64,000 nucleotides of DNA from Sphingomonas psychrolutea (GTDB lineage Bacteria; Pseudomonadota; Alphaproteobacteria; Sphingomonadales; Sphingomonadaceae), in assembly GCF_014636175.1 (NCBI RefSeq), contig NZ_BMDW01000001.1:248001-312000 (forward strand). Direction: 5' to 3'. The translations under genes and the position numbers were made by a program. The notes below the pieces were generated by a model, which did not search any database, was not told the DNA's origin, and saw only the letters and a program-made list of their open reading frames with translations. Of this stretch, positions 52,098-61,490 are shown piece after piece (position 1 is the stretch's first letter; each line of letters starts with the position of its first letter).

Positions 52098-52481
52098 ATG
52101 CCGGTACTCGGAATTGGCGGACTGTTTTTTCGCAGTAATGATCCCGACGCGCTATCGGCGTGGTACAAGACCCATCTCGGCATCGGCGCGGGCTGCGTTT
52201 CGACCCCCGGCGCGACGCCCGACCAATGGTCGTGGGAGACGCAAGGCGGGCCGGTCGTGTTCGCGCCGTTCAAGGCCGACACCGACTATTTCCCCGCCGA
52301 CAAGCAGTTCATGCTCAATCTGCGCGTGTCGGATATCGACGCGCTGATCGCGGCGCTGCGGGCGGCGGGGATTGCCGTCGAGACCAAGCCGGAATGGGAC
52401 GACCCGAGCATCGGCACATTCGCGCGCACCCACGATCCCGAGGGCAATGCCATCGAATTGTGGCAGCCGCCCGCCGCCTGA
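52098..52481 (+). CDS. VOC-family (glyoxalase/bleomycin-resistance-like) protein
   Basis: 127 residues. The vicinal-oxygen-chelate fold is suggested by 'LFFRSNDPDALSAWYKTHLGIG', 'LNLRVSDIDALIAALRAAG', and the metal-site glutamate region 'RTHDPEGNAIELWQPP'. Such proteins are metal-dependent isomerases, dioxygenases or binding proteins; the reaction here is unknown. It follows glnD by 12 bp and is probably cotranscribed. The 357 bp after it (52482-52838) hold only the leader of the TonB receptor, with a TATAAA-like hexamer near 52745. Confidence 0.85.
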   Translation: MPVLGIGGLFFRSNDPDALSAWYKTHLGIGAGCVSTPGATPDQWSWETQGGPVVFAPFKADTDYFPADKQFMLNLRVSDIDALIAALRAAGIAVETKPEWDDPSIGTFARTHDPEGNAIELWQPPAA

Positions 52482-52838
52482 AGCACGCGCGGCTTTCCCT
52501 GTTATTCCTATAACTTAATCGTTTAATCCGCGCTGGTCCAGCTGTGCGGAGTGGCCCGTGTTGCCCGCCTTCCGCCTGCCCGTCGGGGCCGCGAAATCGC
52601 GCGAGCATCGTTCCAAAAAGGCGGCTTTACGCCGCGCAGCGGTGGATAATCGGACCGCCCACACGCCCCCGCTCGCGCCCACGATGCGCCTAATCCTTTT
52701 GGTGGAACCGCGCGCCTGCGACCGAATTCATCCGCAAGCCATCCTATAAATTGGGAAGTTCAAGGCAATCCTTGGGCGAACACTGCTCTTTCCGTCGGTG
52801 CGTCGCGTCGATCAGACATCCTGCAAGAGGTTCTAAGA

Positions 52839-55352
52839 ATGAAAACGAGCTTACTGATGTTCACGGTTGCCCCGCTGGCGTTGATGCTCCCGGGCCTTGC
52901 CAACGCCGCTGCTGCGGCACCAACGCCCGCAGACGCGAAGCGCAGTGCCGCCGAACCGCAGGCCGAAGCACCCGCCAAAAATGCGCCCGTCGAGGAAGCC
53001 TTCACCACCGGCGTCGCCAAGGGCCGCGACCGGCTGGACAGCGCGACATCGACGAGTGCGCTGAAGCAAAGCGAGATCCAGAAGCTTGGCGCTCGCACGC
53101 TGGCGGATATCCTGCGCAACATCCCCGGCATCCGCACCGAATCCTCGACCGGCGACGGCAATTCCAACTATACCATTCGTGGCCTGCCGCTCACCTCGGG
53201 CGGGTCGAAGTACATGCAGATCGAGGAAGACGGCCTCCCCGTCCTTGAAATCGGTGACTTCTTCAACGTCGCATCGGACATCTTCATCCGCGCCGACTTC
53301 AATCTTTCGGCGGTCGAGGCAATCCGTGGCGGCTCGGCATCCACCTTCGCATCGAATTCGCCGGGCGGCGTGATCAATCTGATCTCGAAGACGGGTGAAA
53401 CCGAAGGCGGTTCGATCCAGCTGAGCAGCGGCGTCGGTTATGACATGAAGCGGCTCGATTTCGATTATGGCGGCAAGATAAGCGACTCGCTGCGCTTCCA
53501 TTTCGGCGGCTTCTATCGCAGCGGCGAAGGCCAGCGCAATGTCGGCTTCAACGCCTATCAGGGCGGCCAGCTGAAGTTCAACATCACCAAGACCTTCGAC
53601 AATGGCTATGTCCGCCTGTCGGGTAAGTATCTCGACGATCGCTCACCGCAATATCTGACCGCGCCGATCCAGATCACGGGCACCAACGACGCGCCGATTT
53701 TCACCAACTTTCCGAATTTCGACATCAAGCACGATTCGGTCCTGTCCCGCAACATCACGCAGATCACCACGCTTGGTGTCGGCAACGCGCCGACCCATGA
53801 CTCGATCTCCGACGGCATGCATGCGGTCGTAAAGTCGATCGGCCTCGAAGCGCAGTTCGATGTCGCGGGCTGGACGATCACCGAGCGCGCACGCTATTCT
53901 AAGATTTCGGGCAGCGTTGGGCGCGATCTGATCTCTTCGGTTTCGCTTGGCAGTGCCCTGCCCGCGACGCTCGGGAGTGGCACCGGTACGCTCAGCTATG
54001 CCAATGGCGCGAAAGCCGGTCAGGTAATCGCCAGCCCCGGCACCGTCAACGGCAACGGCCTGATCGCCACCATGCTGCTCGGCGATGTTCAGGCGCATGC
54101 GCTCGACAATTTCACTAACGATATTCGTGCCAACCGTGCCTTCAAGCTCGGCAAGGGCGAGCTGACGCTGACCGGTGGTGTCTACAAGGCGCTGCAGACG
54201 CTCAATACCGACTGGTTCTACGCCAACACCGTCCAGGACATCGTTGGGGGCGGCAATTCGGCGCTGATCAACTATACCAATGCCGCCGGTGTCGCGCAGA
54301 CGCAGGATGGGTATCTGGCGTACGCACTGACCGGCGCGTCGGGACTTTATCGACGTAATTACGACCTGCAATATGACGTCACCGCGCCTTATGGCTCGAT
54401 GAACTATCATATCGGCAAGATCGCGATCGGCGGCAGCGTGCGCTACGATATCGGCAAGGTTCGTGGCCAGCTTTACGGGTCCGATCTAGGCGGTGGACGG
54501 ATCGGGTTGATGCCGACCGACTTCAACGGCAACGGCGTCATCTCGGTCGCCGAGGCCAAGACCGCCTTCCTGCCGATCACGCGGCCGGCCCCGGTCAATT
54601 ACGACTATGGCTATCTCAGCTATTCGGTCGGCGTGAACTATCGCATCGCCGAACCGTTGTCGGTCTTTGCCCGCTACAGCCGCGGCGCCCGGGCGAATGC
54701 CGATAAGATCCTGTACACAACGACCGTCAGCACCACCGACGGCAGCCTCGACAAACCATCGAGCGGTTATGACGTGGTTACGCAGACCGAAGGCGGGTTC
54801 AAGTTTCGCCAGGCCGGCCTGACGGTCAACGCCACGGCCTTTCTTGCCGATACGCAGGATACCAATCTCCAGTCCGGCGCCATTCAGACCTTACGCAACT
54901 ACCGCGCCTACGGCCTCGAACTGGAAGCAGGCTTTCAGCGCGGGCCGTTCAGCCTCACCGCTGGCGCCACCTACACGCATGCCAGGATCATCAACGACAC
55001 GATCAACGCCGCCGTGGCAAATAAGGTGCCGAAGCATCAGCCTGATTTGATCTTCGAAGCCACGCCGCAATATGAGAGCAAGCTGCTAACGGTTGGCGTC
55101 AACATGATCGGCAATACGAGCAGCTACGCGCAGGACACCAACCTGCTCACGATGCCTGGCTATGTCATGGTCAATCCGTTCGTGCAGTTTCGTCCGGCTG
55201 ATCGGGTTCAGGTCATGCTGAACATCAACAACGCGTTCGACACGCTGGCGTTGTTCGAAGTGAGCCAGGCGACGGTCCCGGCAAACGGCGTGGGCTGGGC
55301 GCGCGCAGCCAATGGTCGCACCATCTCGGCCTCGGTTCGCCTCGACTTCTGA
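52839..55352 (+). CDS. TonB-dependent receptor with internal EF-hand loop
   Basis: 837 residues. A signal peptide ('APLALMLPGLANA') is followed by an N-terminal Ala/Pro-rich linker, the plug ('LADILRNIPGIRTESSTGDGNSNYTIRGLPL', 'DGLPVLEIGDFF', 'RGGSASTFASNSPGGVINLISK') and an outer-membrane beta-barrel ending in 'ISASVRLDF' with terminal Phe, the assembly signal. A 12-residue canonical EF-hand loop, 'DFNGNGVISVAE' (residues 561-572), lies in an external loop. A close paralogue follows at 55672. Ligand unknown. Confidence 0.93.
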   Translation: MKTSLLMFTVAPLALMLPGLANAAAAAPTPADAKRSAAEPQAEAPAKNAPVEEAFTTGVAKGRDRLDSATSTSALKQSEIQKLGARTLADILRNIPGIRTESSTGDGNSNYTIRGLPLTSGGSKYMQIEEDGLPVLEIGDFFNVASDIFIRADFNLSAVEAIRGGSASTFASNSPGGVINLISKTGETEGGSIQLSSGVGYDMKRLDFDYGGKISDSLRFHFGGFYRSGEGQRNVGFNAYQGGQLKFNITKTFDNGYVRLSGKYLDDRSPQYLTAPIQITGTNDAPIFTNFPNFDIKHDSVLSRNITQITTLGVGNAPTHDSISDGMHAVVKSIGLEAQFDVAGWTITERARYSKISGSVGRDLISSVSLGSALPATLGSGTGTLSYANGAKAGQVIASPGTVNGNGLIATMLLGDVQAHALDNFTNDIRANRAFKLGKGELTLTGGVYKALQTLNTDWFYANTVQDIVGGGNSALINYTNAAGVAQTQDGYLAYALTGASGLYRRNYDLQYDVTAPYGSMNYHIGKIAIGGSVRYDIGKVRGQLYGSDLGGGRIGLMPTDFNGNGVISVAEAKTAFLPITRPAPVNYDYGYLSYSVGVNYRIAEPLSVFARYSRGARANADKILYTTTVSTTDGSLDKPSSGYDVVTQTEGGFKFRQAGLTVNATAFLADTQDTNLQSGAIQTLRNYRAYGLELEAGFQRGPFSLTAGATYTHARIINDTINAAVANKVPKHQPDLIFEATPQYESKLLTVGVNMIGNTSSYAQDTNLLTMPGYVMVNPFVQFRPADRVQVMLNINNAFDTLALFEVSQATVPANGVGWARAANGRTISASVRLDF
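54519..54554 (+). other. EF-hand calcium-binding loop in the first receptor
   Basis: 'DFNGNGVISVAE' matches the EF-hand loop pattern: acidic/Asn at positions 1, 3 and 5, Gly at 6, Ile at 8, Ser at 9 and Glu at 12. Binding of Ca2+ or another cation is inferred. Confidence 0.7.
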
Positions 55353-55360
55353 TGTCCTGC

Positions 55361-55391
55361 GGCAACCGTGGCGTCGCGCCACGGTTGCCGC
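55361..55391 (+). terminator. Strong hairpin after the first TonB receptor
   Basis: Perfect 13-bp stem (cggcaaccgtggc / gccacggttgccg) with a 5-nt loop directly after the stop; no T-run follows, so it may be an attenuating or Rho-independent structure of weaker type. Confidence 0.55.
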
Positions 55392-55671
55392 TGCCACCCC
55401 GACCGTCGGACCTCGGCCGGCCAAACCAAATGCCCCGGTCCGTACCCTGCCAATCTAGCCTCGTCTTTAATGAAGAAGACATAGATGGCGATGAACGATC
55501 GGACTTCCGCATTTGATGCGCATAATTGATTATCGTAACGTGACAGATATAATTTCCTTAAGTGCCCTAAAATATATCTTAAAACAAATAATATTCAGAC
55601 AATACAGTCATTGGATGACGAGGTTGTCGAGGTTTTGGCTTTCTAATCTTGGTAATTTAATTTCTAATTGA
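55392..55671. other. Intergenic region with an AT-rich island between tandem receptors
   Basis: No ORF seen. Bases ~55510-55670 are far richer in A/T than the surroundings (for example taaaatatatcttaaaac), unlike any other gap in the window. It must hold the promoter and ribosome-binding site of the second receptor. Confidence 0.6.
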
Positions 55672-58182
55672 ATGGATATTGTCTTGAAAAGTAAGCAGCT
55701 CTTGTTCACCGTCGCGCCGCTGGCTTTGATGCTCCCCGGTCTGGCTTGTGCTTCGCCTGAGCCCGCAAAAGCTGGCTCGGTCGAGAAGACGCCGGCCGCC
55801 CGCACCAAGACGGCGCCCGTCGAGGAGGCCTTCACCACCGGCGTCGCCAAGGGCCGCGACCGGCTGGACAGCGCGACATCGACGAGTGCGATCAAGGCGA
55901 GCGAGATCGAGAAGACCGGCGCGCGGTCGCTTGGCGACATCCTGCGCAACATTCCCGGCATTCGGACCGAGTCCTCGACCGGTGACGGGAACTCCAACTA
56001 CACCATCCGCGGCCTTCCGCTGGCCGCCGGCGGCTCCAAGTTCATGCAGATCGAGGAAGACGGCCTGCCCGTCCTCGAATTTGGCGATTTTTTCAACGTG
56101 TCGTCGGACATCTTCATCCGCGCCGATTTCAACCTGTCGGCCATCGAAGCCATTCGCGGCGGTTCGGCCTCGACCTTCGCCTCGAATTCGCCCGGCGGCG
56201 TGATCAACCTGATCTCCAAGACCGGCGACGTAGAGGGCGGATCGATCCAGCTGTCCGGCGGACTCGACTATGACATGAAGCGCCTGGATTTCGATTATGG
56301 CGGCAAGATCAGCGACTCGCTGCGGTTCCACTTCGGCGGTTTCTATCGCTCGGGCGAAGGCCCACGCCATGTCGGCTTCAACGCTTTTCAGGGCGGCCAG
56401 TTGAAGTTCAATGTCACCAAGACGTTGGATAATGGCTATATCCGACTGTCAGGCAAATATCTCGACGATCGCTCGCCGCAATACATGCCGGGTCCGATTG
56501 CGATCAGCGGCACCGATGACAACCCGGTCTATCAAAATGTCGCCAATTTCGACATTAAGAAGGACTCGGTATTGTCGCGGAACGTCCCCAGCGTGGTGAC
56601 ACTCGACGGCAACAATCAGCCGATTCATACCCCGGTCAGCGATGGCATGCATGCTGTCGTCAAGTCGGTCGGCCTGGAGACGCAATTCGACGTCGTCGGC
56701 TGGAGCATCACCGAGAAAGCGCGCTACTCGAAGATTTCAGGCAGCGTCACGCGCAACTTGTTCGCCGCAATGTATCAGGGCAATGCGCTTCCTGCCGCGC
56801 TCGGCGCGGGCACGGGAACGTTGAGCTATGCCAGCGGCCCCAATACCGGCCAGATCATCACCAACCCCAACGCGATCAACGGCAACGGCCTGATCGGCAA
56901 CATGTATTTGATGCGGGTCAACGCCAATTCGCTCGACAATTTTACCAATGACCTCCGCGTCAATCGCGCCTTCAAGCTGGGCAAGGGCGAATTGACCGTG
57001 ACCGGCGGCGTCTACAAGGCACTGCAAAAGATCGACAATCACTGGCTTTACACGAGCATCGTGCAGGACGTTGTTGGCGGCGGCAATGCGTCGCTGATCA
57101 ATTTCACCAACAGTGCCGGCGTGGCGCAGACCCAGAATGGCGTTCTGAGTTACTCGCTGGGCGGTGCCGGAACGTATCGGCGGACGTATGACGTCCAGTA
57201 TGACGTGACTGCGCCGTATGGCTCGCTCAACTATCATCTCGGCAAGATCGCCCTCGGCGGCAGCATCCGCTACGATATCGGCAAGGTGCGCGGCCTGCTC
57301 TATGGCTCGGACCTTGGCGGTGGCCGTACCGGCATTACCTCGTACGACTTTGACGGCAACGGGATGATCTCGGTTCCTGAGGCGAAGACCGCTTTTATCC
57401 CAATCACAACGCCGGCACCGGTGCACTATGGCTACCATTATGTCAGCTATTCGGTCGGCGTAAATTATCGCGTCGCCGAACCCCTCGCGGTATTCGCTCG
57501 ATACAGTCGGGGGGCCCGCGCCAACGCCGACAAGATTCTCTTCGCGACATCGGTGAGCACGCTCGACGGCAGTATGGCGAACCCGGCAAATGGCTATGAC
57601 ATCGTCACGCAGAGCGAAGGTGGCCTCAAGTTCCGTAAGGCCGGATTTACCTTCAACGCGACGGGTTTCCTCGCCAATACCCAGGACACCAACCTTCAGG
57701 CAGGCACCGGCACCCAGACGCACCGCAATTACCGCGCTTATGGTGCCGAGTTCGAGGCGGGCTTCCGCAGCGGGCCGTTCAACATCACGGGCGGATTGAC
57801 GTACACCCATGCCGAGATCGTCAACGACACGCTGAATGCGGCGGTTGCCGGCCAGATCCCGCGTCACCAGCCGACGTTGATCTTCGAAGCGACCCCACAA
57901 TATGAAACGCGCACCTTCTCGATTGGCGCCAACGTGATCGGCAACACCAGCAGCTATTCGCAGGACATCAACAAACTCAAGATGCCCGGCTATACGCTGG
58001 TCAACCCGTTCATCCAGTACCGCCCGATGGACCGGATCGAACTGATGTTGAACGCCAACAACGTGTTCAACTCGCTCGCCTTGTTCGAAGTGACACAGAC
58101 GACGGTCCCCGCCAACGGCGTTGGTCAGGCACGCGCGGCCAATGGTCGCACCATCCTGGCCTCGGTTCGCCTCGACTTCTGA
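55672..58182 (+). CDS. TonB-dependent receptor, paralogue of the preceding gene
   Basis: 836 residues. Nearly collinear with the receptor at 52839, with identical plug stretches ('PVEEAFTTGVAKGRDRLDS', 'SSTGDGNSNYTIRGLPL') and the same C-terminus ('SVRLDF'). The mature N-terminus and many barrel strands differ. The EF-hand loop here is 'DFDGNGMISVPE' (residues 559-570). A local duplication is the simplest origin. The ATG at 55672 is used; a TTG at 55684 is possible and fits the signal equally well. Outer-membrane localisation, ligand unknown. Confidence 0.93.
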   Translation: MDIVLKSKQLLFTVAPLALMLPGLACASPEPAKAGSVEKTPAARTKTAPVEEAFTTGVAKGRDRLDSATSTSAIKASEIEKTGARSLGDILRNIPGIRTESSTGDGNSNYTIRGLPLAAGGSKFMQIEEDGLPVLEFGDFFNVSSDIFIRADFNLSAIEAIRGGSASTFASNSPGGVINLISKTGDVEGGSIQLSGGLDYDMKRLDFDYGGKISDSLRFHFGGFYRSGEGPRHVGFNAFQGGQLKFNVTKTLDNGYIRLSGKYLDDRSPQYMPGPIAISGTDDNPVYQNVANFDIKKDSVLSRNVPSVVTLDGNNQPIHTPVSDGMHAVVKSVGLETQFDVVGWSITEKARYSKISGSVTRNLFAAMYQGNALPAALGAGTGTLSYASGPNTGQIITNPNAINGNGLIGNMYLMRVNANSLDNFTNDLRVNRAFKLGKGELTVTGGVYKALQKIDNHWLYTSIVQDVVGGGNASLINFTNSAGVAQTQNGVLSYSLGGAGTYRRTYDVQYDVTAPYGSLNYHLGKIALGGSIRYDIGKVRGLLYGSDLGGGRTGITSYDFDGNGMISVPEAKTAFIPITTPAPVHYGYHYVSYSVGVNYRVAEPLAVFARYSRGARANADKILFATSVSTLDGSMANPANGYDIVTQSEGGLKFRKAGFTFNATGFLANTQDTNLQAGTGTQTHRNYRAYGAEFEAGFRSGPFNITGGLTYTHAEIVNDTLNAAVAGQIPRHQPTLIFEATPQYETRTFSIGANVIGNTSSYSQDINKLKMPGYTLVNPFIQYRPMDRIELMLNANNVFNSLALFEVTQTTVPANGVGQARAANGRTILASVRLDF
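57346..57381 (+). other. EF-hand calcium-binding loop in the second receptor
   Basis: 'DFDGNGMISVPE' fits the EF-hand loop at positions 1, 3, 5, 6, 8 and 12, at the equivalent site to the first receptor. Cation binding is inferred. Confidence 0.7.
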
Positions 58183-58188
58183 TGTGGT

Positions 58189-58220
58189 CGGGCCATCGCG
58201 CGCGATGGCCCGGTTATTTT
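58189..58220 (+). terminator. Terminator after the second TonB receptor
   Basis: A 10-bp stem (cgggccatcg / cgatggcccg) with a CGCG loop is followed by gttatttt. Confidence 0.8.
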
Positions 58221-58242
58221 GGCACGCTCCATTGAAAGTTTG

Positions 58243-60096
58243 ATGATGTTGAAATCCATGAAGATCCCGCGAAAGCTTGCGCTTTCTTTCCTTGTCATCT
58301 GCATTTCAGCAGCGGTGATGATGACGGTGTTCTTTATGAACATCAGCGCGATTCGGGCCGCGACCGACAGCAACAACCACAGCCAGTTGGTGTATGCCAA
58401 GGCGCAGATCCTCGAAACCTCGCTGCTGCGCCAGAACAGCCAGATGCGCGGCTTTCTGGTCACCGCCGACCCGACCTATCTCAAATCCTATGACGAAGCG
58501 CGCAACGATTACGACGGCGCGTCGCGCGAACTCGAAACGCTTATATCGGAACCTGCCCAGAAGGCGGCGTTGCTCAAGTCGCGTGCCGCGACAGTCGATT
58601 GGCGCAAGGCATGGGGCGATCGCCTGATCGCCCGCGTCAAGAACGGCCAGCGCGAAGCGGCCCAAGCCGACGTGCGCGCGGCTGGCAAGGCCGTGCTGAC
58701 CAGCGCCGCCGTCCTGCCGCTGCGCGACATTCGCGACGCCGAAGAGGCGTTGATCGAAAAGAATTCCGCGAGCCAAAAAAGTGCGATCAGTTCCGCGGTC
58801 TCGGTGCTGGTGATCGGCGGCATCGCGCTGATCGCGATCGCGATTGCGCTCGCTTTCCTGCTCAGCCAGCTGATCGCCAGCCCGATCAGCCGGCTGACCA
58901 AGACCATGGGCGATCTGGTTGCGGGCAACAATGCCGTGACCGTGCCCGATGCCGATCGTGGCGACGAACTCGGCGACATGGCGCGCGCGGTGCTAGTGTT
59001 CCGCGACGCAGCCGTTGCCAAGGGCAAGGCGGATGAAGCCGCCGCGCGGGCCGAGGCCGATCAGAAAATGGTCGTGGCGACCGTTTCCGATCAGCTCGCC
59101 GCGCTCGCCGACGGCAATCTCACCGCCGAAATCAACGCGACCTTCCCGTCCGACTATGCCGCGGTCAAGACCAACTTCAACGCCGCCGTGGTGGCGCTGC
59201 GCGAACTGATCGCCTCGGTCATGGATTCCGCCGCCACGATCCGCAGCGGATCGAGCGAAATCGCGCAAGCCTCCGAAGATCTCGCCCGTCGCACCGAATC
59301 GAATGCGGCGAGCCTTGAGGAAACCTCCGCCGCCGTCACCCAGATGGATGGTCGACTCAAAGCGACGGCGACCGCCGCCACCCGCACCGCCAAGCGCGCG
59401 GAAGGGACAATGGGGACCGTCACCGATGGCCGCGCCACCGCCGAGGAAGCCGTCCAGGCGATGAGCCGGGTCGCCGACAGCGCCAAGGGCATCGACAGCG
59501 TGATCGAAGGATTCGACAAAATCGCGTTCCAGACGCGCGTGCTGGCAATGAATGCCGCGGTCGAGGCCGGTCGAGCTGGGGAGGCCGGTCGTGGCTTTGC
59601 GGTCGTCGCCGATCTCGTCTCGGCGCTTGCCATGCGCGCCGAGGAAGAGGCCGGACGCGCGCGCGATCAGTTAAGCGCGACACAGACCGACATCGTGACG
59701 GCGGTTGGCGCAGTCGAGAAGGTCGATGTCGCGCTGGCCGAGATTTCGACCGGCTTTGCCGACGTCAATCAATTGCTCGGCGATATCGCCACCGACAACC
59801 AGACCCAGTCCGAAGCGATCACCGAAATCAGCGCCGCACTTGGATCGATGGACCAGGCCACGCAGCAGAACGCAGCGATGGTCGAGGAAACATCAGCCGC
59901 TGCGCGTAACCTCGCGCACGAGGTGACCGGGCTTTCCGAACGTGCGAGCCGCTTCAACGTCGGCGACGGCGCGGCCCCGGCGGCGAACCGGCGGAGTGCG
60001 GCCATGGACCGGCCGGTACGACGCCTGCCCGCCGCCGCAATCCCCGCCCTCGTCCGCAAGACCGCAGCGGCAAGCGATGACTGGCAAGCCTTCTAA
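58243..60096 (+). CDS. Methyl-accepting chemotaxis protein
   Basis: 617 residues from ATG 58243. Topology is classical: TM1 (~12-34), a four-helix-bundle periplasmic sensor of ~145 residues, TM2 ('VLVIGGIALIAIAIALAFLL'), HAMP ('IASPISRLTKTMGDLVAG'), then a long coiled coil with the hairpin tip 'AFQTRVLAMNAAVEAGRAGEAGRGFAVVADLV'. The C-terminus 'DDWQAF' matches the WxxF docking pentapeptide (E. coli Tsr NWETF) for CheR/CheB. The ligand is unknown. It follows the receptors after a terminator, so it is probably a separate transcript. Other possible starts: 58219 (TTG), 58246, 58258. Confidence 0.93.
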   Translation: MMLKSMKIPRKLALSFLVICISAAVMMTVFFMNISAIRAATDSNNHSQLVYAKAQILETSLLRQNSQMRGFLVTADPTYLKSYDEARNDYDGASRELETLISEPAQKAALLKSRAATVDWRKAWGDRLIARVKNGQREAAQADVRAAGKAVLTSAAVLPLRDIRDAEEALIEKNSASQKSAISSAVSVLVIGGIALIAIAIALAFLLSQLIASPISRLTKTMGDLVAGNNAVTVPDADRGDELGDMARAVLVFRDAAVAKGKADEAAARAEADQKMVVATVSDQLAALADGNLTAEINATFPSDYAAVKTNFNAAVVALRELIASVMDSAATIRSGSSEIAQASEDLARRTESNAASLEETSAAVTQMDGRLKATATAATRTAKRAEGTMGTVTDGRATAEEAVQAMSRVADSAKGIDSVIEGFDKIAFQTRVLAMNAAVEAGRAGEAGRGFAVVADLVSALAMRAEEEAGRARDQLSATQTDIVTAVGAVEKVDVALAEISTGFADVNQLLGDIATDNQTQSEAITEISAALGSMDQATQQNAAMVEETSAAARNLAHEVTGLSERASRFNVGDGAAPAANRRSAAMDRPVRRLPAAAIPALVRKTAAASDDWQAF

Positions 60097-60171
60097 CGCG
60101 CATCGACCCTGCCCGCCCCGGCAGGACGACAGGCCGATGCCGCTGCCACAACACCGCGTGAGGATCCGGGC

Positions 60172-61209
60172 ATGAATATGATTACGCGTGTCGTCCCGCG
60201 CGGGGAGCTTCGCCATCAGGCGGGGATCGTGCGCGGGCTCGGTTCGCCGTTCGTCGCGGCGGTGCTGGAGGCGGGGCAGCGGCAGCTCAGCCGGGCACCG
60301 CTGACCCAGACGCTGATCGAGACCTGGCCCGGCGACCCGATCGATGCGGCGCTTGCGATGCGCTTCAACGCGGCGCTCCACGCGCTGGCGCGGCGCAACG
60401 CGCGGCCCGGGCTGAGTGCGCTGTATCGGCGCCACCATGATGATTTCGACGGCGCGATCGGCGAAGCGCTGGTCGCCGAAGACGCCTTCATTGCCGCATG
60501 GATGCGCCACACACCGCAAACCAACGAAGTCGGCCGCGCGGCGGCAATCGCGGCGGCGTTGATGGTGGTGCAGGAGAGCTTCGCGCTGCCGGTCGAACTG
60601 CTCGAAATCGGCGCCAGTTGCGGCCTCAACCTCAATCTGGCGCATTATGGCTATGATCTTGCCGGCGTCCGCGCAGGGGTGGCCGAATCCCCGGTACACG
60701 TCGCGCCGATCTGGACCGGTCCGCCGCCGATTGCGCGGTCCTTTTCCGTCGTCGCGGCGCGCGGGATCGATTTGAACCCGCTGTCCGCCACCGATGCAAA
60801 AACGCGCGAGCGCTTGCTCTCTTTTGTCTGGGCAGACGAGCCCGAGCGTGCGCAACGCCTGGAGCAAGCGCTGGCGCTGGCAGTCGTGCATCCGCCGCGG
60901 ATCGACCGCGGCAGCGCGGTGCCGTGGCTGGCGCAGCAGCTCGCCACGCCGCAGGACCCGGACACGTGCCGCGTCGTGTTTCATTCGATGGTGCTGCAAT
61001 ATATGACCCTTGGCGACCGCGACGCGATCGACGCGATGATCGTCGCGGCCGGGCACCGCGCCACGCCCGATCGACCGATCGCGCGGATCAGTTTCGAACG
61101 CGAGCGCGCGCACGCACAGGTAGAATTGACGGTGACATGCTGGCCGGGCGGCGCCGCGCGTCTGCTCGCCACCTGCCATCCTTATGGCAATTGGATCAAC
61201 TGGCGCTGA
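60172..61209 (+). CDS. DUF2332-family protein
   Basis: 345 residues. Matches DUF2332 in layout: 'HQAGIVRGLGSPFVAAVLEAG', 'LHALARRNARPGLSALY', 'TNEVGRAAAIAAALM', a glycine-rich 'LLEIGASCGLNLNLAHYGY' that resembles a methyltransferase motif I, and 'VFHSMVLQYM'. The family has no established function. It has no signal sequence, so it is cytoplasmic. Starts 75 bp after the chemoreceptor. Confidence 0.85.
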   Translation: MNMITRVVPRGELRHQAGIVRGLGSPFVAAVLEAGQRQLSRAPLTQTLIETWPGDPIDAALAMRFNAALHALARRNARPGLSALYRRHHDDFDGAIGEALVAEDAFIAAWMRHTPQTNEVGRAAAIAAALMVVQESFALPVELLEIGASCGLNLNLAHYGYDLAGVRAGVAESPVHVAPIWTGPPPIARSFSVVAARGIDLNPLSATDAKTRERLLSFVWADEPERAQRLEQALALAVVHPPRIDRGSAVPWLAQQLATPQDPDTCRVVFHSMVLQYMTLGDRDAIDAMIVAAGHRATPDRPIARISFERERAHAQVELTVTCWPGGAARLLATCHPYGNWINWR

Positions 61210-61235
61210 GGGCACCGCTGCGCTGCATTTGATGT

Positions 61236-61322
61236 TGGTGGACAGGGTAGGGTTCGAACCTACGTAGGAGAAACTCCGGCAGATTTACAGTCTGCTGCCT
61301 TTAACCACTCGGCCACCTGTCC
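61236..61322 (-). tRNA. tRNA-Tyr (anticodon GTA), CCA encoded
   Basis: Read on the minus strand from 61322. The acceptor stem is ggacagg/cctgtcc, with discriminator A and an encoded CCA (61236-61238). The anticodon loop ctGTAaa is flanked by cagac/atctg, the T arm has ggttcgaacc, and the long variable arm is that of a class II tRNA, as expected for bacterial tRNA-Tyr. Confidence 0.97.
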
Positions 61323-61490
61323 ATCAGGGCCGCTTCCCGAAAAGCGAGGCGTGCCAATGCCGACCACGTGCGCCCGTGTCAACGGATAACGCCAACCTCC
61401 GCACCGCGCTCCTTAACCCCGGCCTTGCACGCACGCCGCGCGGCGCATACCGACGGACCCATGATCGCTTTTTCATCCGGGGGTTCCGCC

